Assembly: GCA_963971285.1 (NCBI GenBank)
Contig: OZ020260.1
Coordinates: 10,946,798-11,010,797, forward strand
Length of the DNA: 64,000 bases
Source of the DNA: Astropecten irregularis
Taxonomy: Eukaryota; Echinodermata; Asteroidea; Paxillosida; Astropectinidae
Reading direction: 5' to 3'
This document shows, one piece after another, positions 20,580 through 33,134 of this stretch (position 1 is the first letter of the stretch; each line of letters begins with the position of its first letter). The notes under the pieces are model-generated. The model saw only the letters and a program-made list of their open reading frames with translations. It ran no database searches and had not been told where the DNA came from. The position numbers were made by a program, and so were the translations under genes.

Positions 20580-20750
20580 CTCAAAAACAATTTCTTAACA
20601 AATTACAACACTTTCAATCTAAATGTTTGATTGTCTACCAAAGTCCAAAGTCAGTACGCTACACTACAACTTGCAAAAAGTTAGAATTATTACGTAAGCA
20701 TCACAAAAAAAATTCTCTTCTTCAGAAGTTGATGAAAATTCAAATATGAC
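20580..20750 (+). mobile_element. LINE reverse-transcriptase C-terminal remnant
   Basis: Reads FLNKLQHFQSKCLIVYQ ... SVRYTTTCKKLELL ... KHHKKNSLLQKLMKI, like the thumb region of CR1/Jockey-type RT (NKLQ.LQN.A.RII ... LL..L.WL ... RR..H). Short and isolated, so tentative. Confidence 0.4.
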
Positions 20751-21614
20751 TTCACGTCCACCGAAGAAGTTAAATCCACGACATGTAAACATGTAGAAGA
20801 TGAAATGTTATTAATTATTTGTTGATAACAATCAAAACAATGAATGCATTGATTTTTCTTAAGTTGTAATTTCAGCAATAAAACTGTGCATATCGGCAAC
20901 AAAATGTCTACACGTATTATGAATTTTGTTTTAAATTCAATTTTCTAAAATATCTTTCATGACTCATGTCATATTTGTGTGAAGGAATGCAAGTAATTTT
21001 GTACACAGGTATGTGGGCTATGCATCAAAAATGAAGTTCTGAATTGTGCACAAGTGTGGGAAACACTACCAACAAAGCACTTAACAAGGGACCTTCACAG
21101 CTAAAATAACAATTTAGGATTATTCAATTTTTCCACAGGTGGTTAAAAATAGTGTTATACCCCCATGGGCAGAATATGTGTATTGTAAAGTTACATGTTG
21201 ACTGCATTACAAAAGCCTAGCTGTGGAAGAAAAACATAAAGTTAAGGTCAATACGAAAACACATGAACAAATGAACCTTATCAGTGACAAAGAGGTCAGA
21301 CAGGAAGGCCAATTTGTGTTTACTTTTCGTAGTACAATGAACAATTTCAGCTCAGATTTTAATGCAAGAAAAACACTTCAACAAAAAACAACAAGAAAAC
21401 ATCGTACCACCAGCACTAACTACGTAAACGTGAACACCACAGCGACTTAAGTACCAGACGATTGGAGAATATTACCGGCTTTAAAAACCACACACAAACA
21501 CCCAATCTACATCTTCCTACTCGATGCATCTTCGTTACCATCTCTGCCAAACCATTTTGGGTCCAACCCAGCAAAAAGTGTGATTTTCAGCCGGTTTTTA
21601 GCGGCCTATCTTAC

Positions 21615-21660
21615 CTTCCAATCAGCCGCCATTGTCACGCCGAACTGCGCATGCGCAGTC
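21615..21660 (-). promoter_or_regulatory. EHMT1: Probable EHMT core promoter, first exon and donor
   Basis: A perfect NRF-1 palindrome TGCGCATGCGCA lies at 21646-21657. Reading the minus strand, ACAATGGCGGC (YY1-like) follows at about 21625-21635, then an ATTGG box and a strong donor AAG|GTAAGATAG with exon end at 21615. This fits a TATA-less housekeeping promoter and a short 5' UTR exon spliced to the acceptor at 19254. The ATG at 21632 would give only a short upstream ORF. The transcription start itself is inferred. Confidence 0.55.
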
Positions 21661-22135
21661 TTCCCCTTAGTCTTTCTGCATCAGCAGCTTGTGGTACAGG
21701 GCGGACTACTTTGTTTGTGTCGGAAGACCACAACTTTGTAGCATTTTGGGCTCAACTTTTTTGGGCGCGTACTTTTTCCCAACTTTTTTCCCCGTCTACC
21801 CTCACGATTTCTCTTTCAAAATAGGCATTTATGTCAACAGAAAGTCAGAAATTCCTCAAAAAGTTTATTGTCTTCAATTCACCAAGTTGCAAAATGGTTC
21901 ATTTCTAAAGCTGTTCTTAAATTTATAGTCCCATTAAAAAAAAATATCTAATGGTTCCAAATGCAAGTTTATAGTACTCCTGTAGGCCCTACATGCGAAA
22001 TATTTTGCAAACATTTACTTCACCCAAATGTTGTTCCGTTTCTTGTCATTCAAATTCGTTTAGGGCTTAATTTCGTATTATGCCTATTCAGCATTGGAAC
22101 AATCCGATGGCAATGGAGTGGGCCGGCAGTGCATG

Positions 22136-22367
22136 ACCCTGTTCCCAAACCTCGGCTTCGGCTCAGGGTCCAGCAGCTCTGTCATCCATAATTCTGAAAA
22201 TATAGGTTGTGGATTTTCATTGAAGTTGAAGCTCTGTTTTCCTTTTCAAACCATCTACTTCTGAACCGCAGCCGAAAGCCTCTATTTTGATGCCCGGTAT
22301 TTCACAATGGATTCACAAAATGGAGCCCGAGACTGAGCCAGAGCTGAGGTTAGGAAAAGTGCCCTTG
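22136..22367 (-). repeat. Family C MITE
   Basis: CCCAAACCTCGGCTTCGGCT to AGGTTAGGAAAAGTGCCC with AGCTCTGTTTTCCTTTTC in the middle. Confidence 0.8.
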
Positions 22368-23347
22368 TCTGAAGTATTTAAATATTTTTCGGCCATGATT
22401 TTAATATTTCGCTTGTTATAAATACATTAGACATAAAACAATGGAGGAAATAAGGAACGATTTTAAGTTAAATTTTGGTTGAGGGTTTCAACATTATTGC
22501 ATGGCTCCAGCGAGGAAGAAGACTTGCACAAACTCGCTGGAGAAAAGCCTTGAGCCAAAGGGGGTAAATTTGCAGTATACAACCCATCGATGACAAAATA
22601 GGGACATGGCTTTATGCAACTTTTACAGGCAACTTGGAGGCAACCAACTACACCACATGCAGGAGGGAAAACTTGCTCGAACAAAGGTATTTCTTCTGGT
22701 AGTTTCTCACTATCCCCAAGAAAATAATATGAAAATTGAAAGATGGATGCTATTTCTCCTTGGAGATTGCCTGGAACTGGTTGCCTATAAATTGCCTCGT
22801 GTGACATGGGCCTAGGTTACAGTGTGTTCCACAATAATCTGACAGTTATCTCACTTCTAAAGATGAACGCCATGATAATTAGGGCCTATAAATATTATAA
22901 CGACTCTCAGTATTCGGAGGTAGACCCGCTATAGGCCTATACCTTCGCAGTAGGTCTATAGCTAGGCCCATTGTTTTACAAGTTTACACTTCTCATCACG
23001 ATCTAGAAACAAAATTGCTAGAAACGAGAGGTCTGATTGCCCTTCCTCAATGTCACCACAGTTCCAAAACATTACACATCGATAATCAACAGGTATACAA
23101 ACTACGTCATGGTGAACAACCCGCCAAGCGGTGATGAATCCTGTGGGTCTGGCACCCGCCTCTACATCTCAAGCGACGTTCATCTGTGTGTTGAGTGACC
23201 CTAGAAAAACCTGATGGTTTGGTTCCTGTTGTATTGGAGTCGGTATCCCAGCTCAATTGTTGGGTTTCTTCTATAACTGATGTAGGTCTAGCCTACTCTT
23301 GAGAGTTCACACATAACTGATTCACCAAGACGAAATTAGAAGAACTT

Positions 23348-23596
23348 GGGCCCTTTTCCAAATCCTGGCTCCGGCTCAGGCTCCGGCACAGGCTCCATTT
23401 CGATCGTGAATTCATTCTAAAATAATTCGGGGTATCAAAATAGGGGCTGCGGTTCGGAAGTAGATTTTCTGCTTTGAAAAGGAAAACAGAGCTTCAGCTT
23501 CAATGAAAAAAAAAACACGGCAAACTATTTCGGCATAATTATTATGGACGACAGAGCGAAGTCGGAGCCGAAGCCAAGGTTTGGAAAAAGGCACTG
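23348..23596 (+). repeat. Family C MITE
   Basis: GGGCCCTTTTCCAAATCCTG to GGTTTGGAAAAAGGC; opposite orientation to the copy at 22136. Confidence 0.85.
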
Positions 23597-24086
23597 AATG
23601 AAATGGCTTGTGTCGAATTGTTTTCGTTATTTATTTGACCTCCATCCACTTAATACCACCATTGGTTATCCAGTGTAGGTCAATGTGGCTTCCACGTTCA
23701 CATCTGCAGTAAGCGCATGGGGACTGAGTGGCCCCAGGCAAAGGTCTAGCTAAGCGCAGACAACATTGCTTAGCATAATAATCTTTAGAACTATTTCCCA
23801 TAGAAGTAAGAAAAAAGAAATTCTGTGTTGTTGTATTGCTTTGGGTTTTTTTCGCCGAGGCATTTTGAATAATTTAAATAAATTTAATGGGAGGATTAAA
23901 TAACAAACTGTATAGGCCCTAATTATTCCAAAATTGAGAATGTGCCAATAATATTGCCCAGCACAGGTCAACAATATTAGCAGTGAAGATGGGCAAAATT
24001 ATATCATCATTTTACTTTGATTAAAATTTTTGATTTTGAGTCAAAACTTGAACAGCAGTTGGGCAACGTTATTAACCCCAACAATG

Positions 24087-24415
24087 CATGTTCACAGATT
24101 TACGTATAACTTACAAGGTATGAAGATGGTGGTGGTAGAAACATACCGTTCAAATTTGTCCGCTTGAAATGGTGTATTTATCCAGGAATTAGACAAAACA
24201 ACGACCGAAAATCTTTTTGATCTTTTAAAAGAGCAAAAATAAAAGAGAAAAGACTTAAGAAATACTGTGGCCGTTTTTCACTGTTTTCTCAAAAAGTGGG
24301 TATACCGTATGGGACTGAAATTTTCACAGATGACTGTTATACTGTATCTGTCTTGATATTTTTCCCCATGTATCTGTATTTCTTTGATAAAAACCAAAGT
24401 ATGATATTACCTTTC
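24087..24415 (+). repeat. TTAA MITE (family 1), left end missing
   Basis: Starts in TGTTCACAGATTTACGTATA and ends AAGTATGATATTACC. Confidence 0.85.
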
Positions 24416-24614
24416 AGACCAGGGGCCAATTTCATAGAGCTGCTTAAACACGAAATTTGCTGAAGCATGAAAATTCTTCCTGGATCAAACAGGATTACCA
24501 ACCAAATTTTCATGTGATGTTTACTGCTTTTGATTTGTATTCGGGCATTGTTTGCTGAGCATATAACATTCACAAGTTTTGGCTTGGCTTATATACTGTA
24601 TAGTTACCAAGGTT

Positions 24615-25255
24615 TTGGGTGCTTAAAGGTACAGTACAGGATTGGTAACAGACCTAAACAGACATGCTCACAGGTTTACGTATAACTTTCAGGGTATGAA
24701 GATGGTGCTGGTAGAAACAAATACCGTTAAAGGTAGTATCATACTTTGGTTTTTATCAAAGAAATGCAGTTTTTTTTTTTACAGTATTTCTTAGTCTTTC
24801 CTCTTTTATTTTTGATCTTTTAAAAGATCAAACAGATTTTCGGTCGTTGTTTTACAAATTTCTGGATAAAGTGTACCATTTTAGGCGGAAACATTTTAAC
24901 GGTATGTTTATACCACCACCATCTCCATACCCTGTAAGCCTATACGTAAATCTGTGAACATTTCTGTTTCGGTTTCTTACCATTATACCTTTATAATATT
25001 TCTGCCGGAAATGGTGTATTTATCTAGAAATTAGTCAAACAAAGACCGAAAACAGTTTTGATGTCGGGGTAAGATCAAAACCATTCTTTATGTTTTATAA
25101 TAAAAATTGTTCCGGATTTCCGCTGTTTTCTCGTGACTCAGATGTCCGATTGAGCTTAAATTTCCACAGGTTTATTATTTCATGTACATGCTGGATTAGA
25201 TAAAGTGCCGGTCTTGTTTTGTGACCTTAACCAATCATGTATTATACCTTTAATC
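24615..25255 (+). repeat. Family 2 TTAA MITE inside family A, itself interrupted
   Basis: TTAAAGGTACAGTACAGGAT to ATCATGTATTATACCTTTAA; interrupted after ACCGTTAA at about 24729. Confidence 0.85.
24727..25008 (-). repeat. Family 1 TTAA MITE inside family 2
   Basis: TTAAAGGTAGTATCATACTT to TACCATTATACCTTTA; shortened internally (T-run at 24769). Confidence 0.85.
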
Positions 25256-25622
25256 AAATTTTGGAGGTTCAGAAGCTCTATGAAATTGACTTAATGGGCG
25301 GATCTAGCTTTCAGTAGTAAACCGGGTGTCGAAAATGAAAAAGTGCCATTTCGATGAAATCAAGTCCTAAAAATCGCTCTATTTTTTCTCAAATTATAGG
25401 GCATGAATGCCGCAAACAATCAATTCACAGGTGTGACTATAATTTTGTGAAGGGGTGCATGCCCAAAGTTCTTTCCACATTTTTACTGATATTAAGAAAT
25501 TGGTTCACGGCTGAACGGAGGTGTTGCACCCCCCCCCCCCCCCCACTTGAGATTCGCCACTACAGACGCATGAGGTGCTTTATCAATTTGTTCATGAGGG
25601 TAGCTTGCTCGCTGATGAATGC

Positions 25623-25987
25623 TAAAGGTAGTCATACTTTGGTAAGAGACCAAAACAGAAATGTTCACAGATTTACGTATAACTTACAGAGAATGAAGAT
25701 GGTGGTGGTAGAAACATACCGTTAAAATCGTTCCGCCTGAAATGGTGTATTTATCCAGAAATAAGTTAAACAAGGACCGAAAATCTTTTTGATGTTTTAA
25801 AAGATCAAAAATAAAACAGAAAAGAATTAAGAAATACTATGGCCGTTTTTCACCGTTTTCTCAAAAAGTGGGCACCGTATGGGACTGAAATTTTCACAGA
25901 TGACTACTACTGTATAGTCCTCACTGATATTGTTGCCCATGAATCTGTATTTCTTTGACAAAAACTAAAGTATGATACTACCTTTAA
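25623..25987 (+). repeat. TTAA MITE (family 1)
   Basis: TAAAGGTAGTCATACTTTGG to AAAGTATGATACTACCTTTA. Confidence 0.9.
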
Positions 25988-26084
25988 ATTCATATGATAT
26001 GATCATTATAATATTTAACTCAATGAGGAATCTCACTCGCTTTTGTTGACAACTTTGGCGGCAAAACTCATCCATGAATATAAA

Positions 26085-26231
26085 GGAGTCGATTTCACGA
26101 AGCCCTACGACCGATCGTATCGATCGTAACTCGAGTTACGAAGGATAAGCCAGTCGTAGGGGACCTATCCCACATAGGGTTTCTATGCATCACAAGTCCT
26201 ACGATTGATAGTAAGTTACGAAGAGTTTGGT
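26085..26231. repeat. Family D palindromic MITE
   Basis: GGAGTCGATTTCACGAAGCC, inner CGTAACTCGAGTTACG, end AGAGTTTGGTGA. Confidence 0.8.
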
Positions 26232-26279
26232 GACAACATTCTTTTTTTTTCTTTCCAAAATTGAGTGCGGGTCCAGAAT

Positions 26280-26575
26280 AAAGTTAATCATACTTTGGTT
26301 TGTGTCAAAGAAATGCAGATTCCGTGGGCAAAATATCAAGGAAGATACAGTAACAGTCATCTGTGAAAAAAACGGTGAAAACGCCAACAGTATTTCATAA
26401 GTCTTTTCTCTTTTATTGTTGATCTTTTAAAAGATCAGAAATTATTTTGGTCGCGGGTTTTACTCAGGCAGAAACATTTTAACGGTATATGTTTCTACCA
26501 TCACCATCTATACCCTGTAGGTAAATCTGTGAAGATTTCTGTTTTGGTATGCTTCCAAAGTAGAACGATCTTTAA
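26280..26575 (-). repeat. TTAA MITE (family 1), internally shortened
   Basis: ATCATACTTTGGTTTGTGTC, ACAGTAACAGTCATCTGTGA and GCTTCCAAAGTAGAACGATC. Confidence 0.75.
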
Positions 26576-27516
26576 GCACGAACTAATCTGAGACGAGTTT
26601 TAAAAACAGAAATAGGTCCAAGTGTCGACATGTAAAAGACTGGAACTCATAAAATGTGACCGTAGGATTAGGCCGAAACAGAAATCTCAAATTGTAATGA
26701 TAATTGCACATTTTCTTTGGTATGTCCGTATTTTCTCTGATACCTTCTAGTTCTTGTCGAGAAACATTCACTAAAAATATTGAAAAAGATTGTTTTCATA
26801 ATGGTATTCATATGCATATTATGTATGCATTGAATTTGAATAGATATTAGACAGGTAACAAAATGGCGACATCGCGTCATTGAACACCATATACGTACGA
26901 TCAATGTATCCCCAGGGTCATTTCAACGCGCTTGTTAGCATATCTTGTATACGCGTACCTGCTGTATGCTGTGTACTGCTGTATTGTGATAAAATCCTAC
27001 GTTGTGTGTGTATAGTGTTGTGAATTATATGACCTTTATATTCATTCATTCTTACCAACACTCGTACATGTAATAATATTGAACGTATGATGTTGATGTA
27101 GTTGGCGGGTTCAAGTTAACTTGCTAATACAGCACAAACACTCGTCAAAATGAGAAATATCATAAACTGATTCATTGGGCGGCGTTGTTTCGCAAACATC
27201 AAACATCTCGAGCCTTCTAATGATGTGGACATATTAAGTAACTCGTGTCAGTAAATTGATAAATTTGGCCAATTTTTTTACTCGGTCATCGAAATATCGA
27301 CCAAAATGATTTCAAAATTCGTTGTTATATCAACATTACGCTGCTTTTTGTAAGAAGGGTGAGAAAAGTTTGTTATGTATAAACTTCCAACAATTAATCA
27401 TTCAGTGCACTTGCACGCATCACAGCTAAGCCCATTTCTTTGGTTAGCAGACTTGGTACCAATCAAAAAGCAATATACTGGAATATCGTTTTCGTATAGA
27501 GCTTTGCCGGATACCA

Positions 27517-27757
27517 GGGGCCAATTTCATAGAACTGTTAAGCACAAAAATTTGCTTAGCACAAAAATTTCTCGCCCAATAAAACAAACCATCATTGAAA
27601 ATCCCATTCGATATTCATGGTCAGCGAACAACAGCCAAAGAACAATCACAAGTGATACACAACACATGGACATTTGGTTGTTAACCCTGTATTTATTAAG
27701 ACAGAAATGTCATGCTTAGCAAATCTTTGTGCTTACAAGTTTTATGAAATTGGCCCC
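27517..27757. repeat. Family A MITE
   Basis: GGGGCCAATTTCATAGAACT to GTTTTATGAAATTGGCCCC. Confidence 0.85.
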
Positions 27758-27809
27758 TGTTCTGTTGTTTTTGCAAAGCAAACTCAAATTTTAGTCGATT
27801 CAAGTGAAT

Positions 27810-28000
27810 AATATAACTGCTGCAAACTGCTCATCAGCAAAAGTGACCTGAAATTGATAAATATGGTTGGAGTTATGAGGGCCATATCGACGCGTTTCGA
27901 TCCTAGCAGGATCTTTAATCGATCTTAAAATTGATAAAAATCCTGCTATAGGATCGAAACGCGTCAGCCCTCCTATATAACTCCAAGCATTTCAAAATGT
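27810..28000. repeat. Family P fragment, double GATCC hairpin
   Basis: AACTGCTGCAAACTGCTCAT, then GCGTTTCGATCCTAGCAGGA and, inverted, CCTGCTATAGGATCGAAACG. Head-to-head pair of the hairpin motif. Confidence 0.65.
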
Positions 28001-28146
28001 AGTTTTTGGCTGGCCATTTGCAGACAGCTTATGTCATTAATTATGTAGCCTTCAATTATAATTATTGGAATAGGTCAAGATGTTTTGCTTTAACAAAACA
28101 TGCCACTCAATAGTCATACTCTCATTGGACTTCATCGTCTTGTGAC

Positions 28147-28521
28147 TTAATGGTAATATCATACTTTGGTTTTTTATCAAAGAAATACAGATTCATGGGC
28201 AAAAATACCAAGACAGATACAGTAACAGTCATCTGTGAAATTTTCAGTCCCCGATACGGATGGTCACTTTTTGTGAAACGGTGAAAAACACCCGCAGTAT
28301 TTCAAAAATATGTTCACCGCCGGTTATTTTTGATCTAAGATCAAAATTGTTTTTGGTCACTGGTTTCACTCTTCTCTGGATAAATACAGCATTTAAGACA
28401 GAATATTTTAACGGTACGTTTCTACCATCTCTAATTCTCTATACCCTGTAATTGTTATAGGCAAATCTGTGAAGATTTCTGTTTCGGTATGCTACCAAAG
28501 TATGATACATGTAGTACCTTT
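28147..28521 (-). repeat. TTAA MITE (family 1)
   Basis: TTAATGGTAATATCATACTT to AAAGTATGATACATG; central region diverged. Confidence 0.85.
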
Positions 28522-29118
28522 ACTATAATAATCATCAGTGCATATGGCTAAATATTTGCAACCTCTTCAAGCAATTAATGTTACCAGACTGTCACAGGCG
28601 CGGGACAAAACACATAAAGGCCCATGGAAGTGTGGAACATCAATTAAAATCGAGAACTCGGACGTTTTACAGCCCTTTTTAGGTCTTCACTTATAGAAAA
28701 TAAATGTGCACAAACCGCACGGTTGTGGGAGATTATGGAAGACCAATGCATGCAACGGAGGCTGTAAAATCTAATTCTTTGAGATTTCTTTACCCCTTCG
28801 AGGTAAATATAGATTTTAAGGGCTTTATAATATCAGGGCCAACATTAATCTTGAACTTAGGCCTAAGTGTATACAGGCAGTCGTCTTGACTAAGACATTT
28901 CCACTAGGCCTATGGGGCATAAGGGAAACATGAACATCGAATAATGGATAAGAACAATTTTCTCAATCTGTGTACAAGTCTACCGTATCACATAATTATC
29001 AATCATTATCTTGTCTTCCTGTTCTCACCGGTCTATCATTGCAGAAATGATAACTATAGGTGTCACCAGGAAATGAATACATGTGAACACCCCAACACAC
29101 GCACAAGGCATGGCAAGT

Positions 29119-29170
29119 TGACGTCACAGCGCCAGGTCCATGACAGCCAATCAAAACCACTCTACTATAA
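29119..29170 (+). promoter_or_regulatory. CRE / CCAAT / TATA-like cluster
   Basis: TGACGTCA at 29119-29126, CCAAT at 29147-29151 and TATAA at 29166-29170, in order and with plausible spacing. No ORF follows; a non-coding transcript or a chance match are both possible. Confidence 0.3.
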
Positions 29171-29447
29171 GGCATGAGGCTATAATCAATATCCGGCGCG
29201 CCACAGACAGTGGGAAATATATATCACTCCGCGCTTCTTTGTGCCACCCATGCAGCAATATCTCCAGACACCACCTGATAAATGAAGATTTCATATTATT
29301 GGGTTTTCCGTTTCAAGGGTCCTCTCAGAAAAAAGCTTGCACCTATTAGATACGCACATCCATGACTGAATTCGCTTGAGTTGTTTGGGTTCACGTGACG
29401 AATGGGCCAAATCTGAGCGATGTTAGACTGAGAGCGATTATTTCATT

Positions 29448-29674
29448 GGGCCTTTCTCAAAGCTCGGCTCCGGGGGCTCCGCCCCCATTTCGTGAATCCA
29501 TTTCAAAATTACAAGTATCAAAATAGAGGCTTTGGGCTGCAGTTAGGAAGTAGATTATCTGGTTTGAAAAGGACAACAGAGCTTCAGCTTCAATGAACAA
29601 CCACAACCTATATTTTCGGCATATGAAAACAGAGACGAAGCCGGAGCCGGATCCGATGCTTTGAGAAAGGCCCT
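29448..29674 (+). repeat. Family C MITE
   Basis: GGGCCTTTCTCAAAGCTCGG to CTTTGAGAAAGGCCC, near-perfect ends. Confidence 0.85.
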
Positions 29675-30194
29675 AGGTCTCACTTGCAACAATAAGCAAG
29701 GTTGTTTTTTTACGTTCTTGCGCAGGTCAGACTATCTTGGCTTAGGTATGATTCCTAGCTGAAAGTGAGGGGAAATTCTAGCGTTACGACGCACAAGCTT
29801 CAAATTTGGGAGGGGATTATGATAACACACCTATACTACCGTGAATTGGTCCATTTCTTCTCTAATTAATGTTATAATGGTGACTGCCACAACAATAATA
29901 TTGTCAAACAATAATACCATCATTGTAATTAGTGATTTAGAATTTAGAAATAGAATTATGCAAATTAGGTTTGCCCTTCACCTGAAGATGAGCACTGTAC
30001 TCAGTTCCTGAGCCAGCGCATGATTTGTTCACAGTGCGCACTCAAAGCACTGAGTGCACGGCATACAGTGCTCATCCAAGCCGGTGAAGGGCAAGTCCAA
30101 TTTGCATAATAAGCATTTATTATACAAAGTTCAAAAAAGGTATTAAAATACAGAGGAGAATATTAAAAGTGGTGGAGAAGTGCAAGTTTTTCGT

Positions 30195-30329
30195 TGGTAA
30201 CTGAGGTGGCAGAGCAGCACTCACGCTTTGTCTAATTCAACATGTACATGTATACATGAAATAATAAGCCTGTGAAAATTTGAGCTCAATCGGACATCCG
30301 AGTCCCAAGAAAATAGCGAAGCCTTTAAA
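30195..30329 (-). repeat. Family 2 MITE fragment
   Basis: GCAGCACTCACGCTTTGTCT and AATTTGAGCTCAATCGGACA match one half of the copy at 14126-14477. Confidence 0.75.
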
Positions 30330-30364
30330 ACAAAAATAGAGTTTAATACCTTTTTGTACATGCC

Positions 30365-30725
30365 TTTTAAAGGGAGCATATATGATTTGCAAAGATGTGC
30401 GTTTTGGCTGAATTTTGTGCTTAAATAGAAGTGAAGGTCTTAATTTCCTGACAGACGTTGTTTCATGTACCTTTTTACGTTTTGTTCATCTTGAAAGCAG
30501 AAATACGGCCGAAATAACCCCCCTCCGAATCATTCACGGTTACACCACGCTTTCAAAATGCTAAAAAGATAGTTCAAAAAGATCTTTTTAAAAGACACTA
30601 AATCTTGATTTCCTTGAAAAACCCAGAATATGATGAACCAAGATTTCCCATGGTGACCGTTTGCACTGTTTACGAACTGTTGAGTCCATTTTCTGTCTTA
30701 AACTCTTTAAATAATAAACTGCCTT
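30365..30725. repeat. Family J repeat
   Basis: TTAAAGGGAGCATATATGAT ... GATGAACCAAGATTTCCCAT ... CAGTTCG-like text shared with 48853-49040. Confidence 0.6.
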
Positions 30726-30767
30726 TAAATAATTAAATGGAAGTAAGAATGATGAATCCAATAAGTA

Positions 30768-31098
30768 CTTAATTTATCAAAGAAATCCAAAATAATGGGC
30801 AAAAATATCAAGACGGATACAGTAACAGTCATCTGTGAAAATTTCAGTCCCATACGGTGCCCACATGTTGAGAAAACAGCCACAGTATTTCTTAAATCTT
30901 TTCTCTTTTATTTTTGATCTTTAAAAAGATCAAAAAGATTTTCGGTCGTTGTTTTACTAATTTCTGGATAATACACCATTTCAGGAGGAAAGATTTTCAC
31001 GGTATGTTTCTACCACTACCATCTTCATAACCTGTATTAAAGTTAGTCTGTGAACATTTCTGTTTTGGTGTCTTACCAACGAATGATACTACCTTTAA
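30768..31098 (-). repeat. TTAA MITE (family 1)
   Basis: GGGCAAAAATATCAAGACGG, GATCTTTAAAAAGATC and ATGATACTACCTTTAA; left end worn. Confidence 0.85.
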
Positions 31099-31330
31099 AC
31101 AGGCTCGAAATGATTAAAAAATAGTTATCTACAGAAAAAAAGAAGCGCAAGAGTGATAGATGCTAGCTAAATCGGGGGTGGTGCACTGTCGACCCAATGT
31201 GGTATGTGACTGGGAACAGTCAATGAAAGATGTACTCTATACACGTAAGTATAACTAGCAGTATGTTGCATATAGCTTAGGGCCCTATATACTGACACGC
31301 CCATTGAGACAACATTCTTCAATTTGAAGA

Positions 31331-31470
31331 GGGGCCGATTTCACCAAACTCATCCTAACTACCTATCAATCGTAGGACATAATGATGCATTGCAGCACTA
31401 CGTAGGGTACGATGTTTTATCCTTCGTAACTCGAGTTGCGATCGATCGTAGTGCTTCGTGAAATCGACCC
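31331..31470. repeat. Family D palindromic MITE
   Basis: GGGGCCGATTTCACCAAACT to TTCGTGAAATCGACCC. Confidence 0.85.
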
Positions 31471-31862
31471 ATCACACATTGATTTGTACATTCAAAGAAT
31501 GTGTACCCATGCGCAACGGGTGAAATACAACAATGCAGTCGTCATAAAATTGACAGATTGTTGATTTAGAGGATAATTTATTCATCAGCTGCCATGGTTT
31601 CAAGGTCACTGCGGGTCACATGGAGCATGCGCACGGTGTAATCAGTACGTAAGTAGCTGCGGCCTATACAATGATGATTCGTGATTTCTAATAATAGTTT
31701 CTTTTAATGTGGACTGTGGAGATCCCGTGTACATTAATTTTTGTATATGCAGTACATCAATAACTATGTTGCCTACAAAACAATATGAGTGTATGCTGAT
31801 TTTAATGAACAAGGGTTAGTAACCCACTGAATTCTGGCCCATACCTTGGCAAAGATACAGTT

Positions 31863-31916
31863 TGCAACGGGCTGTGGAACTGAGGTCACCTGGGTTCGAA
31901 TCCCGCCCGTGTCACC
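31863..31916 (+). repeat. tRNA-like 3' half (SINE fragment)
   Basis: CTGGGTTCGAATCCCGCCCG: box B and T-arm only. Confidence 0.45.
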
Positions 31917-31980
31917 TACAGTCATGTAAACCATTTACCCTCTGACAACCGGGAAAGTATTCAAATAAGCAATTTGCGAG

Positions 31981-32341
31981 TTAAAGGTAGTATCATACTT
32001 TGGTAGAAACCAAAACAGAAATGTTGACAGATTTACGTATTACTTACAGGGTATGAAGATGGTGCTGGTAGAAATATACTGTTAATTTGTTTCCGCCTGA
32101 AATTGTGCATTCATCCAGAAATAAGTAAAACAACAACCGAAAATCTTTTTGCTCTTTTAAAAGATCAAAAATAAAAGAGAAAAGACTTAAGAAATACTGC
32201 GGCCGTTTTTCACGATTTTTCTCAAAAAGTGGGCACCGTATGCGACTGAAATTGTCACCGTATGACTGCGACTGTATCTTCCTTGATATTTTTGCCCATG
32301 AATCTGTGCTTCATACAACCAAAGTATGATACTACCTTAAG
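31981..32341 (+). repeat. TTAA MITE (family 1)
   Basis: TTAAAGGTAGTATCATACTT to GTATGATACTACCTTAA. Confidence 0.9.
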
Positions 32342-32773
32342 TCTGGGAAATTCAAATTGGGATGTTTAAGCCTATATGTAATGAAAGAAGAACGTACGTT
32401 AGATTTAATGGCAAATGGCTTATTTACTATTAAATACACATAAGGGCTAGACCCAATACGATCTCCGATTATTTCCACAAAGTCATTCATTTACATTGAC
32501 TTTTTAGCCCTGTATAAAGCTCGTTTGCGCAATTGTATTCAGCCCTCACTTTCAATTTCTCCACACATTCCTTTCTTTATCTTTAATGACGATGATACAT
32601 GTACGTGATACAAACATAACTTGTATGAAAGGTTTGTACATACCCTTTGATATACATGATGTACGATCAAAGTTCATGTAGGCCTAAATGTTAATACTCG
32701 GCCAAAGTACGTCACCGAATCGGCCATAAATGAAATAGAATGGTTCATCACACTCACCGAACGATACACGCAC

Positions 32774-33134
32774 TTTAAAGGTAGTATCATACTTTGGTAG
32801 CATACCGAAACAGAAATTTTCACAGATTTACCTATAACTTACAGGGTACAAAGATGGTTATGGTAGAAACATACCAAAAATTCTGCCTAAAAGCTGTGAT
32901 TATCAGTAAAAAAGTAAAACCAATGGCCAAAAACAATTTTGATCTTTTAAAGATAACAAATTAACGGTGACAATATTTAACAAATACTGTGGGCGTTTTT
33001 CACCGTCTTCTAAAAACGTGGGCACCGTATGGGACTGGGAATTTCACAAATGATTTTTTCGGATCTTTCTTGATATTTTTGCCCATGAATCTGCATTTCT
33101 TCGACAAAAACCAAAGTATGATTTTACCATTAAA
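32774..33134 (+). repeat. TTAA MITE (family 1)
   Basis: TTTAAAGGTAGTATCATACT to CAAAGTATGATTTTACCATT. Confidence 0.9.

Larger units (their letters stand above)
24422..25290. repeat. Family A MITE split by nested insertions
   Basis: Outer ends GGGGCCAATTTCATAGAGCT (24422) and AGAAGCTCTATGAAATTG (25290). The inner break is at the TTAA of GTGCTTAAGCAC. Confidence 0.85.

Noticed and set aside
25354-25725. 123-residue plus frame
   Set aside because: Runs through a C-tract and into a family 1 MITE.
27375-27719. 114-residue plus frame
   Set aside because: Two thirds of it is a family A MITE.
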